Positions 1-9,123 are shown, counted from the stretch's first letter. The stretch: 64,000 bases of DNA from Guptibacillus hwajinpoensis (GCF_005144865.1 NZ_SWFM01000007.1:1-64000), one strand, 5' to 3'. Made by a program: numbers and translations. Notes: generated by a model not told the origin, from the letters alone.

Positions 1-520
1 AAGCGGAAGTGGGCGTTTAGGTCCGACAAGCGCTGGAAGGATTTCATCAGAACACGTTCTTTGTGTTCTGATGAAATCCTGAAGCGACTCGAGGACCTGC
101 CCACTGCAACTAGACACGAAAAGCGGAAGTGGGCGTTTAGGTTCGACAAGCGCTGGAAGGATTCCATCAGAACACGTTCTTTGTGTTCTGATGAAATCCT
201 GAAGCGACTCGAGGACCTGCCCACTGCAACTAGACACGAAAAGCGGAAGTGGGCGTTTAGGTCCGACAAGCGCTGGAAGGATTTCATCAGAACACGTTCT
301 TTGTGTTCTGATGAAATCCTGAAGCGACTCGAGGACCTGCCCACTGCAACTAGACACGAAAAGCGGAGCAGGCCTGCTTAAATCCGCAGGATGTTGGAGC
401 CCGTGAAGGTGAGACGCTTTTTGTCTCATCTGAAGGGGCGAAACAGCCGGAGGATTTGGCCTGCGCAGCTAGATCACGAAAAGCGAAAGCGGCCGTTCCG
501 TCCCGATATTCACTTGAACT
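1..520. repeat. Tandem array of 120-bp hairpin-forming repeats
   Basis: Four consecutive 120-bp units (1-120, 121-240, 241-360, 361-480) are followed by a truncated fifth (481 to about 510). Units 1 and 3 are identical; unit 2 differs at 143 and 164. Each unit folds into a long stem-loop: in unit 1, arms 8-14 and 19-24 pair with 93-105, and an inner perfect 18-bp stem (38-55 with 63-80) closes a 7-nt loop at 56-62. Unit 4 has a largely different sequence but the same length, linker and fold. The open frame that crosses the array (61-381) is just the repeat translated and is not called as a gene. The array may continue left of the window. Confidence 0.9.
361..480. repeat. Diverged fourth unit of the 120-bp array
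   Basis: The flanks match units 1-3 (AAGCGGA at the start, CTAGATCACGAA at the end), but the interior is rewritten. The outer helix is kept by paired changes: 368-374 (GCAGGCC) with 458-464 (GGCCTGC), and 380-385 (AAATCC) with 452-457 (GGATTT). The apical loop is again 7 nt at unit positions 56-62, closed by 408-415 with 423-430. This pattern indicates selection on, or copying of, a folded nucleic acid. Confidence 0.75.
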
Positions 521-525
521 AAACC

Positions 526-553
526 AAAAAAACGCCCTATACGGCGTTTTTTT
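526..553 (-). terminator. Intrinsic terminator of ysdA
   Basis: A CGCC/GGCG stem (533-536 with 543-546) is flanked by A and T tracts, just past the ysdA stop at 558. The A/T symmetry would let it also stop transcripts coming from the repeat array. Confidence 0.75.
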
Positions 554-557
554 CTTC

Positions 558-836
558 CTATATAAATAAGTAAGCATATACACCTAATAGTAGCAAATGA
601 ATAACAATTAATGCAGGAACTCCGTACACAAATTGCTTATGTTTCGTTTTATGCCTAAAGTTCTTCATCCCAATGTAGCCACCTAGGCTACCTCCAATGA
701 TAAATAAGAGCCATAACGTTTTTTCAGCAATCCTTTGCTTGCGTTTTTGCGCTCTCTTTTTATCTACCCCCATTGCGATGAAACTCCAACTATTAATGAT
801 TATAAGATAGATCAGAAAAAGAGTGAGAACGTCCAT
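558..836 (-). CDS. ysdA: DUF1294 membrane protein YsdA
   Basis: A 92-residue integral membrane protein of unknown function in the DUF1294 family. It has hydrophobic segments at about 4-22, 40-58 and 72-92. The family signature is visible: MGVDKKRAQKR after the first segment, GGSLGGYIGM near 48-57, then FRHKTKHKQF. Length and position right after rplT match B. subtilis ysdA. A strong terminator lies between rplT and this gene (868-900), so expression needs read-through or its own promoter. Confidence 0.9.
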   Translation of the reverse strand: MDVLTLFLIYLIIINSWSFIAMGVDKKRAQKRKQRIAEKTLWLLFIIGGSLGGYIGMKNFRHKTKHKQFVYGVPALIVIHLLLLGVYAYLFI

Positions 837-867
837 AGTGGCATTACCTCCTATTACCTGATGATAA

Positions 868-900
868 AAAAAACCATTCTCACTTATGAGAATGGTTTTA
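868..900 (-). terminator. Intrinsic terminator of the infC-rpmI-rplT operon
   Basis: A 12-bp stem (871-882 with 887-898) with a 4-nt loop. On the minus strand it is followed by a run of T. It lies 7 bp after the rplT stop codon. Confidence 0.85.
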
Positions 901-906
901 AAAAAC

Positions 907-1263
907 TTACTTCAAGTTTTCTTTTGCTTTTGATGCTAGTTCAGTGAACGCTTTTTCGTCGTTAACTGCAAGCTCAGCAAGCATTTTACGGTTGATGTCG
1001 ATACCAGCTGTTTTAAGACCAAACATCAAACGGCTGTAAGAAAGTCCGTTAATACGAGCTGCCGCGTTGATACGAGTGATCCAAAGCTTACGGAAGTCGC
1101 GCTTTTTCTGGCGACGGTCACGATAAGCGTACATGTTTGATTTCATAACTTGCTGATTAGCAACTTTGAAAAGCAAAGACTTAGATCCGTAATATCCTTT
1201 TGCGAGTTTTAACGTTCTTTTACGTCTGCGACGTGTTACGTAGCCACCTTTTACTCTTGGCAT
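907..1263 (-). CDS. rplT: 50S ribosomal protein L20
   Basis: L20 binds 23S rRNA early in assembly of the large subunit and, in Bacillus, represses its own operon by binding the leader RNA. The 118-residue product has the usual length and the very basic N terminus ([20 protein letters not shown]). It is the last gene of infC-rpmI-rplT, with a terminator 7 bp beyond the stop. The RBS (AGGAGGGG) is clear. Confidence 0.98.
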   Translation of the reverse strand: MPRVKGGYVTRRRRKRTLKLAKGYYGSKSLLFKVANQQVMKSNMYAYRDRRQKKRDFRKLWITRINAAARINGLSYSRLMFGLKTAGIDINRKMLAELAVNDEKAFTELASKAKENLK

Positions 1264-1307
1264 ACTAAACCCCTCCTATTTCTGTGTCTAAATAATATAA
1301 AAACCGA

Positions 1308-1508
1308 TTACTTCTTGTTGTAGATTAGAGTCTTAATGCGCTTGAAGTCACCTGCGGAAACAAGAGAAGCTTTACGAAGCTTACGCTTCTGCTTTTGAGA
1401 CTTGTTACCGAACATATGGCTAGTGTAAGCACGGCTGCGCTTAAGTTTACCTGATCCAGTTTTCTTAAACCGTTTTGAAGCTCCACGGTGAGATTTCATT
1501 TTTGGCAT
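1308..1508 (-). CDS. rpmI: 50S ribosomal protein L35
   Basis: L35 is a small basic protein of the large ribosomal subunit. The 66-residue product starts [20 protein letters not shown], which is the family signature. It lies between infC and rplT, 22 bp downstream of infC, in the standard operon order. Confidence 0.98.
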   Translation of the reverse strand: MPKMKSHRGASKRFKKTGSGKLKRSRAYTSHMFGNKSQKQKRKLRKASLVSAGDFKRIKTLIYNKK

Positions 1509-1530
1509 GAGTGAGTTCCTCCTTCAAGAA

Positions 1531-2046
1531 TTACTTTTCTGCGATAGGTGCCAAGATTAGGAACATGCTGCGCCCTTCCATTTTGGGTTTGGACTCAACA
1601 GTTGATATATCTTTGCAATCTTCTGCAAGATGCTCAAGCACCTTTTTACCGATATCAGAGTGCGTAATCATACGACCGCGGAAGCGGATCGATGCTTTCA
1701 CTTTATCGCCTTTTTCAAGAAACTTACGTGCATTACGAAGCTTCGTATTGAAGTCATGTTCTTCAATATTCGGGCTCAAGCGAACTTCTTTAACGGTAAT
1801 GATCTTTTGTTTCTTACGCGTTTCTTTATCTTTCTTCTGCTGCTCATAGCGGAACTTTCCGTAGTCCATAATGCGACAAACTGGAGGTTTCGCGTTTGGA
1901 GCAACCATAACTAGATCAAGATTTGCGTTTCGAGCCATTTCTAATGCCTCATTTTTGGATTTCACACCAATTTGGTTTCCGTCTGCACCAACAAGACGTA
2001 CTTCCCGAGCACGAATGCCCTCATTGACGTTCATATCTCTACTAAT
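1531..2046 (-). CDS. infC: Translation initiation factor IF-3 (ATT start)
   Basis: IF-3 binds the 30S subunit, prevents early 50S joining and checks start codons. I place the start at an ATT codon (2046-2044), 12 bp upstream of the first ATG. It gives an N terminus [18 protein letters not shown] that aligns with the B. subtilis protein, and a strong GGAGGTGG SD sits 6 nt before it. The product is 171 residues. The rare ATT start is known for infC and underlies self-control by IF-3. Conserved segments include [15 protein letters not shown] and [15 protein letters not shown]. Confidence 0.93.
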   Translation of the reverse strand: MSRDMNVNEGIRAREVRLVGADGNQIGVKSKNEALEMARNANLDLVMVAPNAKPPVCRIMDYGKFRYEQQKKDKETRKKQKIITVKEVRLSPNIEEHDFNTKLRNARKFLEKGDKVKASIRFRGRMITHSDIGKKVLEHLAEDCKDISTVESKPKMEGRSMFLILAPIAEK

Positions 2047-2126
2047 AATCAGCCACCTCCATGGTTATTGTTCGATGATGATCATCTAACATGATGTCAT
2101 TAAATGGTTTATATTCGGTTCAAAGC

Positions 2127-2262
2127 ATAAAAAAAGCGTCGGCGCATACGGCACCCACACATTACACAATTATAAGAACAGTGTACCTGCAAACTACCAA
2201 TTTAGGCGTCAATCAGGTGAGAAGCGGGCGCTTCTGCTTGCTTTGTTTCCGATATTTAATTA
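2127..2262 (-). promoter_or_regulatory. L20-type leader of the infC operon
   Basis: On the minus strand the leader carries the stem GAAGCGCCCGCTTC (near 2221-2234), a GACGCC segment (about 2205-2210), and ends in a terminator hairpin (2134-2160) followed by seven T. These match the B. subtilis infC-rpmI-rplT leader, in which L20 binding favours the terminator. The exact 5' boundary is estimated from the promoter at 2271-2300. Confidence 0.8.
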
Positions 2263-2270
2263 CCTAAGAC

Positions 2271-2300
2271 AGTATACCATGCTAACCAAATCTATGTCAA
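2271..2300 (-). promoter_or_regulatory. Sigma-A promoter for infC-rpmI-rplT
   Basis: On the minus strand TTGACA (2300-2295) and TATACT (2276-2271) are separated by 18 bp. Transcription would start near 2264, giving a leader of about 220 nt that contains the L20-type element. Confidence 0.75.
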
Positions 2301-2392
2301 GGTGATAAGATTCTTTCGAAGTGCACTTGATTATCATAACGAATCTTTTCCTTGGTGACAAGTGTTTTTCGCAAATTTGTTTCACCATAAAT

Positions 2393-2418
2393 AAAAAAGC
2401 CGGCATCTATGCCGGCTT
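2393..2418 (-). terminator. Intrinsic terminator of thrS
   Basis: A GC-rich stem GCCGGC/GCCGGC with loop ATCTAT, with A and T tracts on either side, ends 5 bp beyond the thrS stop codon. Confidence 0.85.
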
Positions 2419-2422
2419 TCCA

Positions 2423-4360
2423 TTACTTCTTGTCTTTAATTTCTTCTTCAATTCTAGCAGTGAATTCGTTTAGAGAAACAGTCTCTGAATCCTGCTGGCT
2501 GTAGCGACGCACATTAACTGCTTCACCTTCAACCTCTTTATCCCCTACTACGAGCATATAAGGAATTTTTTGCATTTGTGCTTCACGGATTTTGTAACCG
2601 ATTTTTTCATTACGCTCATCTACTTCTACGCGAATACCTGCACGTTGAAGTTTCTTTTGAACTGATTTCGCATAGTCAAGGTGTACTTCTGATACAGGAA
2701 TGATTTCAGCCTGCACTGGTGATAGCCATGTTGGGAATGCACCTTTGTATTCTTCAATTAAGAAAGCAACAAATCGTTCCATTGTTGAAACAACACCACG
2801 GTGAATAACAACTGGACGGTGATGGTTACCATCTTCACCAATGTAAGATAGATCGAAACGTTCAGGGAGTAAGAAATCAAGTTGCACAGTGGAAAGTGTT
2901 TCTTCTTTCCCAAGAGCCGTTTTCACTTGAACATCCAATTTAGGGCCGTAGAACGCTGCTTCCCCTTCTGCTTCAACGTACTCAACATTAAGGTCGTCCA
3001 TTGCTTCTTTAAGCATTCTCTGGGCTTTTTCCCACATCTCATCATTGTCGATATATTTCTTTTTATCTTCTGGATCGCGGTAAGAAAGACGGAAGGAGTA
3101 ATCATTGATACTAAAATCTTTGTATACTTCTTGGATGAGTTCAACAACTTCAATAAACTCTTGCTTGATCTGGTCCGGACGACAGAAGATGTGCGCATCA
3201 TTTAACGTCATAGAACGAACGCGTTGAAGGCCTGCAAGTGCACCTGACATTTCATAACGATGCATCGTTCCAAGCTCTGCTACACGGTATGGAAGGCCTC
3301 GATAGCTTTTCAGATCGTTTTTGTAAATCATCATATGATGCGGGCAATTCATTGGACGAAGTACTAACTCTTCTGTTTCATCCATTTTCATTGGAGGATA
3401 CATATCGTCTTGATAGTGCTCCCAATGACCGCTTGTTTTGTATAGCTCTACATTCGCAAGGTGTGGAGTGTAAACATGGTTGTATCCAAGACGTTCTTCA
3501 AGATCAACAATATACCGTTCGATTGTACGGCGAATAGTTGCCCCTCTTGGTAACCAGATTGGCAGTCCTTGTCCTACTTCTTGAGAAATAGTGAAAAGCT
3601 TTAATTCTTTACCTAGTTTACGGTGATCGCGTTCCTTTGCTTCTTCTAAGAGGTGAAGATATTCTTCAACTTGAGATTGTTTAGGAAATGCAGTTCCGTA
3701 AATACGTTGAAGCATTTGATTATCACTATCTCCGCGCCAGTAAGCACCAGCAATAGAAAGTAATTTAAAGGCCTTAATTTTACTAGTAGAAGGCACGTGC
3801 GGTCCACGGCAAAGGTCGAAGAATTCACCTTGCTCATAGATTGTTACTTGTTCATCCGCTGGAATCGCTTCAAGTAACTCCAATTTAAGGTCATCGCCGA
3901 TTTCTTTAAACATTTTTTCAGCTTCTTCTCGGCTCACCACTATACGCTTCACTTCGAGATTTTCATTAATAATCTTCTTCATTTCCTTCTCGATCTTAGG
4001 AAGATCTTCGGGTGTAATAGAGACAGAGCAATCAATATCGTAGTAGAAACCACTATCAATAACAGGGCCTACACCAAGTTTCACATCACTGTAGAGTCGT
4101 TTAATTGCCTGTGCCATAAGGTGAGCTGTACTATGACGAAGTACTTCAAGACCATCTTCGCTTTCTTGTGTAACAATCTCGATTTGAGCGTCTTCTTCAA
4201 TTCCGCGACGTAAATCAACTAATACTCCGTTCACCTTCCCAGCAAGTGCTTTTTTCTTCAATCCTGGGCTAATCGAACTTGCAATATCTTCAGTTGTTGT
4301 TCCTTTATTAAATTCCTTTACAGAACCATCAGGAAACGTAATTTTAACCAATTCAGCCAT
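2423..4360 (-). CDS. thrS: Threonyl-tRNA synthetase
   Basis: A class II synthetase that charges tRNA-Thr and edits mischarged serine. The 645 residues include an N-terminal TGS domain (1-63), an editing/SAD domain with HSTAHLMAQ (about 76-84), the catalytic core with the zinc-site motif MNCPHH and motif 2 region HRYEMSGAL, and a C-terminal anticodon-binding domain (about 545-640). Expression is expected to be controlled by the T-box RNA directly upstream. Confidence 0.98.
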   Translation of the reverse strand: MAELVKITFPDGSVKEFNKGTTTEDIASSISPGLKKKALAGKVNGVLVDLRRGIEEDAQIEIVTQESEDGLEVLRHSTAHLMAQAIKRLYSDVKLGVGPVIDSGFYYDIDCSVSITPEDLPKIEKEMKKIINENLEVKRIVVSREEAEKMFKEIGDDLKLELLEAIPADEQVTIYEQGEFFDLCRGPHVPSTSKIKAFKLLSIAGAYWRGDSDNQMLQRIYGTAFPKQSQVEEYLHLLEEAKERDHRKLGKELKLFTISQEVGQGLPIWLPRGATIRRTIERYIVDLEERLGYNHVYTPHLANVELYKTSGHWEHYQDDMYPPMKMDETEELVLRPMNCPHHMMIYKNDLKSYRGLPYRVAELGTMHRYEMSGALAGLQRVRSMTLNDAHIFCRPDQIKQEFIEVVELIQEVYKDFSINDYSFRLSYRDPEDKKKYIDNDEMWEKAQRMLKEAMDDLNVEYVEAEGEAAFYGPKLDVQVKTALGKEETLSTVQLDFLLPERFDLSYIGEDGNHHRPVVIHRGVVSTMERFVAFLIEEYKGAFPTWLSPVQAEIIPVSEVHLDYAKSVQKKLQRAGIRVEVDERNEKIGYKIREAQMQKIPYMLVVGDKEVEGEAVNVRRYSQQDSETVSLNEFTARIEEEIKDKK

Positions 4361-4384
4361 GCTTCTTCACTCCTTTTTTGCATA

Positions 4385-4625
4385 TAAAAAACACTCATCC
4401 CAAAAGGGACGAGTGTTAATCTCGTGGTTCCACCCTGCTTCCCGCATAGAGAACACCCTATACGGCTCAGACTGCTGTAACGTAGCAGAAACGCTACCCT
4501 ATTTCCAGGGCAGAGTTCAAAGGTGGTAAGAATGTTTGTCTCGCTGGGAAGTTCTCACCGTTCCTTCCCTCTCTGAAAGCTGACAGAACATCTCATGTCC
4601 TTATCGTAACAATAACGTATATGCG
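4385..4625 (-). promoter_or_regulatory. T-box riboswitch of thrS
   Basis: The conserved antiterminator T-box AGGGTGGAACCACG lies at 4436-4423 on the minus strand. It is followed by a terminator stem (4389-4417, loop TTTT) with a T run just before the gene. A likely ACC threonine specifier lies in CTTACCACC near 4524-4532. The architecture (Stem I, antiterminator/terminator switch) is that of tRNA-sensing leaders of aminoacyl-tRNA synthetase genes: uncharged tRNA-Thr would permit read-through. Confidence 0.92.
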
Positions 4626-4636
4626 TGTATGTAGGT

Positions 4637-4665
4637 ATTATAAGTAGTGTACTTATGAAAATCAA
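4637..4665 (-). promoter_or_regulatory. Sigma-A promoter of thrS
   Basis: On the minus strand TTGATT (4665-4660) and TATAAT (4642-4637) are 17 bp apart. It lies between the ytxC stop and the T-box leader. Confidence 0.8.
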
Positions 4666-4672
4666 GCCTATT

Positions 4673-5509
4673 TTAATGATTGCCTGAAAAAAGTATTTTA
4701 GACATACGATAAGGAAAAAAATATAACCGCTCTTCAAATACGTTCTGGATTGTTTGAGCGAGACCCTCTTCGTTATGATCTGTATATAAGTATATTTCTT
4801 CTGGAGCAGTAACAAGTAACGGCAACAGGATTTCAGGATCAATGTCATCCACACTGAGACCTTTCGGAAGCTCCTCAAACTTTAAATCTTGATTGGATGT
4901 AAGAACATTTCCTGTCGCATTGTACAAACGGTAGCTTCCATCAAAAACAAGAATAACACGTTTCGTAACGGATTCTCTAGATTTAAGAAGGAGCCTTAAT
5001 GCCTGGACAAAATTTTGATATTCTTGTTCTAATTTATACTCATCGATCGCCTCTCCAATAAGTGTAGCTAGTAGAGCACGATAAGGCCCAGTACGAAATC
5101 TTAAGAAAGAATCAAATGAGATGGTACCACCTTGCTCTATACAAGATATCGCTGCTTCTAGTAACAAGTCTCGTCGATTCGAATAACGTGAAGCACCTGG
5201 TATATCATCTTTATTTCCGTCACCAATGCTTCTAGCAATCGCAGAGATCTCCGCAATTTCATCTTGATCTTGAAAGTAATAAGTGGACTCAAGAAGCTGC
5301 TCCATCCAACGCTTCTCATAGGTGGAGCTCACACATCGAGCAAGGCACTGGGAAATACGATAACACATTTTTGTATCGTATGGCTCAATGGCAAAGGATA
5401 CGATCATAGCTTCTACATCACATTTCATCCGCTTAGGGCCCTCAACCTTATTTAATTCAGCAGTCATAAATTGAAAGTCTTCTAGATCACTAAATGTTAT
5501 CGAAACCAA
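4673..5509 (-). CDS. ytxC: Sporulation protein YtxC
   Basis: A Bacillaceae protein of the YtxC family. The gene is sporulation-associated and the biochemical role is unknown. I prefer a TTG start at 5509 (278 residues), preceded by a GGGGGG SD at 6 nt; an upstream ATG at 5536 has no visible RBS. No signal peptide is seen. Residues of the DGSYRLYNATG block in the second half fit the family. It lies between dnaI and thrS as in B. subtilis. Confidence 0.85.
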   Translation of the reverse strand: MVSITFSDLEDFQFMTAELNKVEGPKRMKCDVEAMIVSFAIEPYDTKMCYRISQCLARCVSSTYEKRWMEQLLESTYYFQDQDEIAEISAIARSIGDGNKDDIPGASRYSNRRDLLLEAAISCIEQGGTISFDSFLRFRTGPYRALLATLIGEAIDEYKLEQEYQNFVQALRLLLKSRESVTKRVILVFDGSYRLYNATGNVLTSNQDLKFEELPKGLSVDDIDPEILLPLLVTAPEEIYLYTDHNEEGLAQTIQNVFEERLYFFPYRMSKILFSGNH

Positions 5510-5580
5510 TGCTTTCCCCCCTGTCCATCTTCTCATTAAAATCTATATGGTCATTGTTAGGAAATCATGTATAGAAGTAT

Positions 5581-5604
5581 AAAAAAAAGCCCTCCAGCAG
5601 GAGG
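5581..5604 (-). terminator. Intrinsic terminator of dnaI
   Basis: A CCTCC/GGAGG stem with a 4-nt loop, followed on the minus strand by eight T, 4 bp after the dnaI stop. Confidence 0.8.
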
Positions 5605-5607
5605 ACA

Positions 5608-6540
5608 TTATGTTCTTCGGTTTTTTCCTTCAAGAAAGACTGGTGTTGTAAAGTGCTTAATTCGTTCCATAATTCGTTTTGCTTTCGTTTCTTCTATCCC
5701 ACTCTTGTGAGAGTAAGCAAGGTGCTCTTCAAGTAAACTATAATCTAAATTGGAAGAATAGAGGGTTGGAAGGCCTTCTGTCATTCGGTATTGAAGAAGA
5801 GCGCCCAAAATATCATCACGAACCCAGCTAGAAATATTCTCCGCTCCGATGTCGTCAAGAATTAATAGCGGTGTTTCTTTCAGATAATCAAGTTTTGCAT
5901 CAATAGACTGATCTTGTATCGCACTCTTCATCTGACGGAAAAAGTCAGGAGTATAGATAAACTGGGAACGTACGCCTTTATCTTTTGCAAGTTGATTAGC
6001 GATTGCTCCTAGGATAAACGTTTTCCCTACTCCAAATCCACCGTGTATATAAAGACCTTTCGATGTTTCTCCAGGTACAAAGTCTTCTACATACTGAATC
6101 GCCGTGCCTATTGCTTCAACACGCACAGGGTCTTCATCGTCTAAGTCAGCGAATGTAGCTTGGAGAATTTCCTTTGGAATGTAATAACTTTGAATCATCT
6201 CATTCCGCTTCTTGTTCTTCTCTTCTTCAATTCTAGTGGGGCAGCGATTGTAACGTATATCAATCACCGAACGATTGATAAATAACTCAGGCTCATAACC
6301 TTGCATCATATTAATACAGTTTGTAAGTCCTGGACATCCCTCACATCGTTTCGCCTGAGTTGTATATTCATAAAGCCTGGCCAGGCTTCGATCAACCATT
6401 TTATCATCAATCTCATCATGCTCATCGATGAAGGCACGAATATCAGCATCTGCCATAATCGCCTTTTTCATTTCCTGATATTGCTGTTGGAATTTTTTAT
6501 TACCAGGCATTTTATTAAATGATTCCTGGATGGATTCCAT
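5608..6540 (-). CDS. dnaI: Primosomal helicase loader DnaI
   Basis: The AAA+ ATPase that loads the replicative helicase (DnaC in Bacillus) during initiation and restart. The 310 residues show an N-terminal helicase-binding region with a zinc-type cluster (Cys66, Cys69, Cys75 plus a nearby ligand), Walker A GGFGVGKT at 167-174 and Walker B LLILDD at 225-230. It lies 25 bp downstream of dnaB, so the two partners are probably co-transcribed. Confidence 0.97.
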   Translation of the reverse strand: MESIQESFNKMPGNKKFQQQYQEMKKAIMADADIRAFIDEHDEIDDKMVDRSLARLYEYTTQAKRCEGCPGLTNCINMMQGYEPELFINRSVIDIRYNRCPTRIEEEKNKKRNEMIQSYYIPKEILQATFADLDDEDPVRVEAIGTAIQYVEDFVPGETSKGLYIHGGFGVGKTFILGAIANQLAKDKGVRSQFIYTPDFFRQMKSAIQDQSIDAKLDYLKETPLLILDDIGAENISSWVRDDILGALLQYRMTEGLPTLYSSNLDYSLLEEHLAYSHKSGIEETKAKRIMERIKHFTTPVFLEGKNRRT

Positions 6541-6565
6541 CCCACTTCACCCCGCTTTAAGCTAC

Positions 6566-7924
6566 TTATTTTTTGTATTTACTCAACATCTTCTTAAGCT
6601 GGTCCTGTTTTTCAGATCGCTCTTCCTGAGACATATCCGGTTCCTTCTGATCAGAAATCCATTCCGGAACTTTATCTTTCCTAGCTGTAGATTTTCCTCG
6701 ATTATTGGAATTTCCAGCCTTGCCCTTTGTCTTAGCAGGCTGCTGAAGTTCCTTAATAGCAAGGTTCATCGCTTCTCTAACTGTCTTTACCCTCGCTCTA
6801 GCCCAATGACTCGCAAACTTTTCAACATAGTTTTTGGACAGTTTCTTGTCTTGAGTTTCAAGAATAAAATCAAGAAGGACGTTCATAACGCCTGGGGTTA
6901 GCTTTTGCTCATCCATAATACGCTCAACCAATTTCATATCGGCTTCAGATGGTTTTCCGCCTTCCGCAGCACGCTGCAGGATATCGTAAGGTGTCATTTG
7001 CTCATATCGCTGAGCTGCTTTTTCCTCTTCTGTGACAGGCTCTTTTGTATGAAATTCCTGTAATGAAGCAGGCTGACGCCTGTATTGAAGAGCTGGTACT
7101 TTACCACGATTTTCAAGAGCAAACCAACTGCTAACCTCTTTACGTAAAAGGTCATCAGATAATTCTTCATGATGAATGGCCGCTTGTTCGACAATACGAC
7201 CCATTTCATACGGTTCTATTTTATAAACGAAAGCAAGGCGCTCTATTGTCTTTTTAACATTATCGGTTAACATTCGATCTGATACAATCATATCAGAGAT
7301 ATGCTGTTTCATCACCTCAAAGTCAAATTGAGACGAAGTGAATATGAGCCCTTTATTCTCATTTCGTTTCTCAATAGCTTGATGATCCTCATCTTCCTCA
7401 TTTAACGATGTCATTTCAGAGGGGTGTAAAGAGTCATAAACCTCATTGAATGAAGCGGTAATATCACTGTACTCATTGGGATTTAGTTTATCAACAGTAA
7501 AGTATTGTTTCAGGTCATTGTACCTGTTTCGACCAAGCCTGTTATACAAATAGATGTTGAGTACGCCATCATTAAAGAAACGTTCCGGCGTAAGAGGTGG
7601 TTGCAACTCATATGTGAAGTGCCTTTGATCGTCCCCGGACTTCAAATAGGTTTTCAATAATCCAATTCCTTCTAATCTTCTACGTTCTTCAAGTATTCTC
7701 TTTAAGTCCCACCTCATCATAAGTAATAAGTTGTGATGAGTCATTTTTGTAACAAGTGTATCTTTCTGCTCATGGGCACTCCAAAGGGTCATATAAAGAC
7801 TGTATGCACCTGCTCCAATCAAAGGTTGATATAAAAGAGTAAGTACTCGTCTGTCATATTCATGTAAGAGTCCTGCCGCTTCAACCTGAAGTGTATCGAC
7901 AGGTAGTAGTTCTTTCCAATGCAT
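6566..7924 (-). CDS. dnaB: Replication initiation and membrane attachment protein DnaB
   Basis: The Firmicutes DnaB (not the helicase) works with DnaD and DnaI to deliver helicase at oriC and at stalled forks, and links origins to the membrane. I choose the ATG at 7924 (452 residues), which has an AAGGTGA SD; a GTG three codons upstream lies inside that SD. The C-terminal half holds the DnaB/DnaD replication domain (YEQMTPYDILQ onward, about 310-400). The tail is lysine-rich and charged. Confidence 0.96.
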   Translation of the reverse strand: MHWKELLPVDTLQVEAAGLLHEYDRRVLTLLYQPLIGAGAYSLYMTLWSAHEQKDTLVTKMTHHNLLLMMRWDLKRILEERRRLEGIGLLKTYLKSGDDQRHFTYELQPPLTPERFFNDGVLNIYLYNRLGRNRYNDLKQYFTVDKLNPNEYSDITASFNEVYDSLHPSEMTSLNEEDEDHQAIEKRNENKGLIFTSSQFDFEVMKQHISDMIVSDRMLTDNVKKTIERLAFVYKIEPYEMGRIVEQAAIHHEELSDDLLRKEVSSWFALENRGKVPALQYRRQPASLQEFHTKEPVTEEEKAAQRYEQMTPYDILQRAAEGGKPSEADMKLVERIMDEQKLTPGVMNVLLDFILETQDKKLSKNYVEKFASHWARARVKTVREAMNLAIKELQQPAKTKGKAGNSNNRGKSTARKDKVPEWISDQKEPDMSQEERSEKQDQLKKMLSKYKK

Positions 7925-8010
7925 ATGCTTCACCTTTTTATTCTCTCGTGAATTTTAAAACTTAATCTTTTTTCGGCTGTTTTGGTAAACTTTGTTGCTA
8001 TAAGAATAGT

Positions 8011-8080
8011 GATTGATTTGCGCTCCAGTGGGGTCTTACCTGCCCCGTTAGGAGTCGAGCACCTACAGCACCATTCAGCT
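8011..8080. repeat. Degenerate copy of the GTTGATT palindromic element
   Basis: It begins GATTGATT, keeps CGCTCCA and a version of the right-half module (GGGGTCTTACC, GGAGTCGAGCACC), and ends near CATTCAGC. It is the most decayed of the five copies in the window and lies in the 276-bp gap between nrdR and dnaB, upstream of dnaB. It is the only copy beyond the terminator of the neighbouring gene. Confidence 0.7.
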
Positions 8081-8170
8081 GAGTGGAGTTCTCTAAAGAT
8101 AAATCTTTTAATAACAACAATAACTACGAAAACAGGCTATTATTTTTAACGAGAAGTGTATTAACGTACA

Positions 8171-8194
8171 AAAAAAGAGCTTACATTAAGCTCC
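8171..8194 (-). terminator. Intrinsic terminator of nrdR
   Basis: A GAGCTTA/TAAGCTC stem with a 3-nt loop, followed by T on the minus strand, lies just after the nrdR stop at 8201. Confidence 0.75.
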
Positions 8195-8200
8195 CCTTCG

Positions 8201-8659
8201 TTACTCTGCTCTGTTAATTAAATCTTTTAACTCCCGAATAAATACATTAATGTCCTTGAATTGACGATAGACGGAAGCAAATCGAACGTAGGCAACTTCA
8301 TCTACTTTTGCCAATTGATCCATAACGAGCTCGCCAACGACATCACTGCTAATTTCTGATGCTCCTTGATTACGTAGATCTCGTTCAATTTCATTTACAA
8401 TTGTTTCTAGAGTCTCAAGTGGTACAGGTCGTTTCTCACAGGCTTTAATTAAACCTCTAAGAATTTTATCCCTGCTAAACTCTTCTCTAGTTCCTTCTTT
8501 TTTAACAACAATAAGCGGTATTTCTTCAACTGTTTCAAATGTTGTAAATCGATACGTACATGATTCACATTCCCGGCGTCTGCGGATCGACCGACCTTCA
8601 TGAACCGGCCTTGAATCAAGCACTCTAGTACCATTCTGATTGCAGTTGGGACAACGCAT
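8201..8659 (-). CDS. nrdR: Transcriptional repressor NrdR
   Basis: NrdR senses ATP/dATP and represses ribonucleotide reductase genes. The 152 residues have the usual two parts: an N-terminal zinc ribbon with Cys3, Cys6, Cys31 and Cys34, and an ATP-cone from about 49 to 139 ([19 protein letters not shown]). An SD (GGAGATG) precedes the ATG. The position upstream of dnaB is conserved in Bacillus. No reductase gene lies in the window. Confidence 0.97.
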   Translation of the reverse strand: MRCPNCNQNGTRVLDSRPVHEGRSIRRRRECESCTYRFTTFETVEEIPLIVVKKEGTREEFSRDKILRGLIKACEKRPVPLETLETIVNEIERDLRNQGASEISSDVVGELVMDQLAKVDEVAYVRFASVYRQFKDINVFIRELKDLINRAE

Positions 8660-8733
8660 TAGATCATCTCCACTAAACGAACAAGATTTCTACCTTCTAT
8701 TTTAGCATACAATGCGCTGCTACACATCTATCT

Positions 8734-9123
8734 CTAAAATTGTTCAGAAATACCAGTGCCGATTAACGTTAAGTTATTTTGAAGGTCATTGTATACTGTA
8801 CCTATTACTTTCTTGCTATATCCGAAATCAACCGGTAGTGGCGTCTCAGTTGAAACTGAAAAATCAACTGCTGTTTTGTAAGCACGAACTGATACTACCG
8901 TGACAACAATTAGTGCTTTCTTAGGTGATTTAACTTGAAAGACGAATTCTCCGCGCTCAGGAGAATTTGTAACAATCTCACCTTTATAATGTTTCTGAAG
9001 AACGGCTTTGGCTTCAGTAAAAGCCTGTTCCTTAGTTGCTTTAAAATAATGAGTCTTCAATGCATCATTGGGATGCCTTTCACTTGTCTCAGAACGATTG
9101 CTAAAAAAGTCTTTAATTCCCAC
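8734..9123 (-). CDS. Conserved cytosolic protein of unknown function
   Basis: A 129-residue protein without signal peptide or clear membrane segment. The start is GTG, with a GAGGAGG SD 6 nt upstream. The N terminus (MGIKDFFSNRSE) is short and polar; the rest looks like an alpha/beta domain with a hydrophobic strand (KALIVVTVVSV, about 69-79). It sits between nrdR and speD. I recognise it as similar to short proteins annotated only as cytosolic protein in bacilli, and I cannot assign a function. Confidence 0.75.
   Translation of the reverse strand: MGIKDFFSNRSETSERHPNDALKTHYFKATKEQAFTEAKAVLQKHYKGEIVTNSPERGEFVFQVKSPKKALIVVTVVSVRAYKTAVDFSVSTETPLPVDFGYSKKVIGTVYNDLQNNLTLIGTGISEQF

Noticed and set aside
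61..381. A 106-residue open frame with internally repeated protein sequence
   Set aside because: It is the translation of the 120-bp hairpin repeat. There is no SD, and the repeats are better explained by RNA or DNA structure.
1..520. CRISPR array
   Set aside because: The units are contiguous 120-bp copies with no unique spacers, and no cas genes are present.
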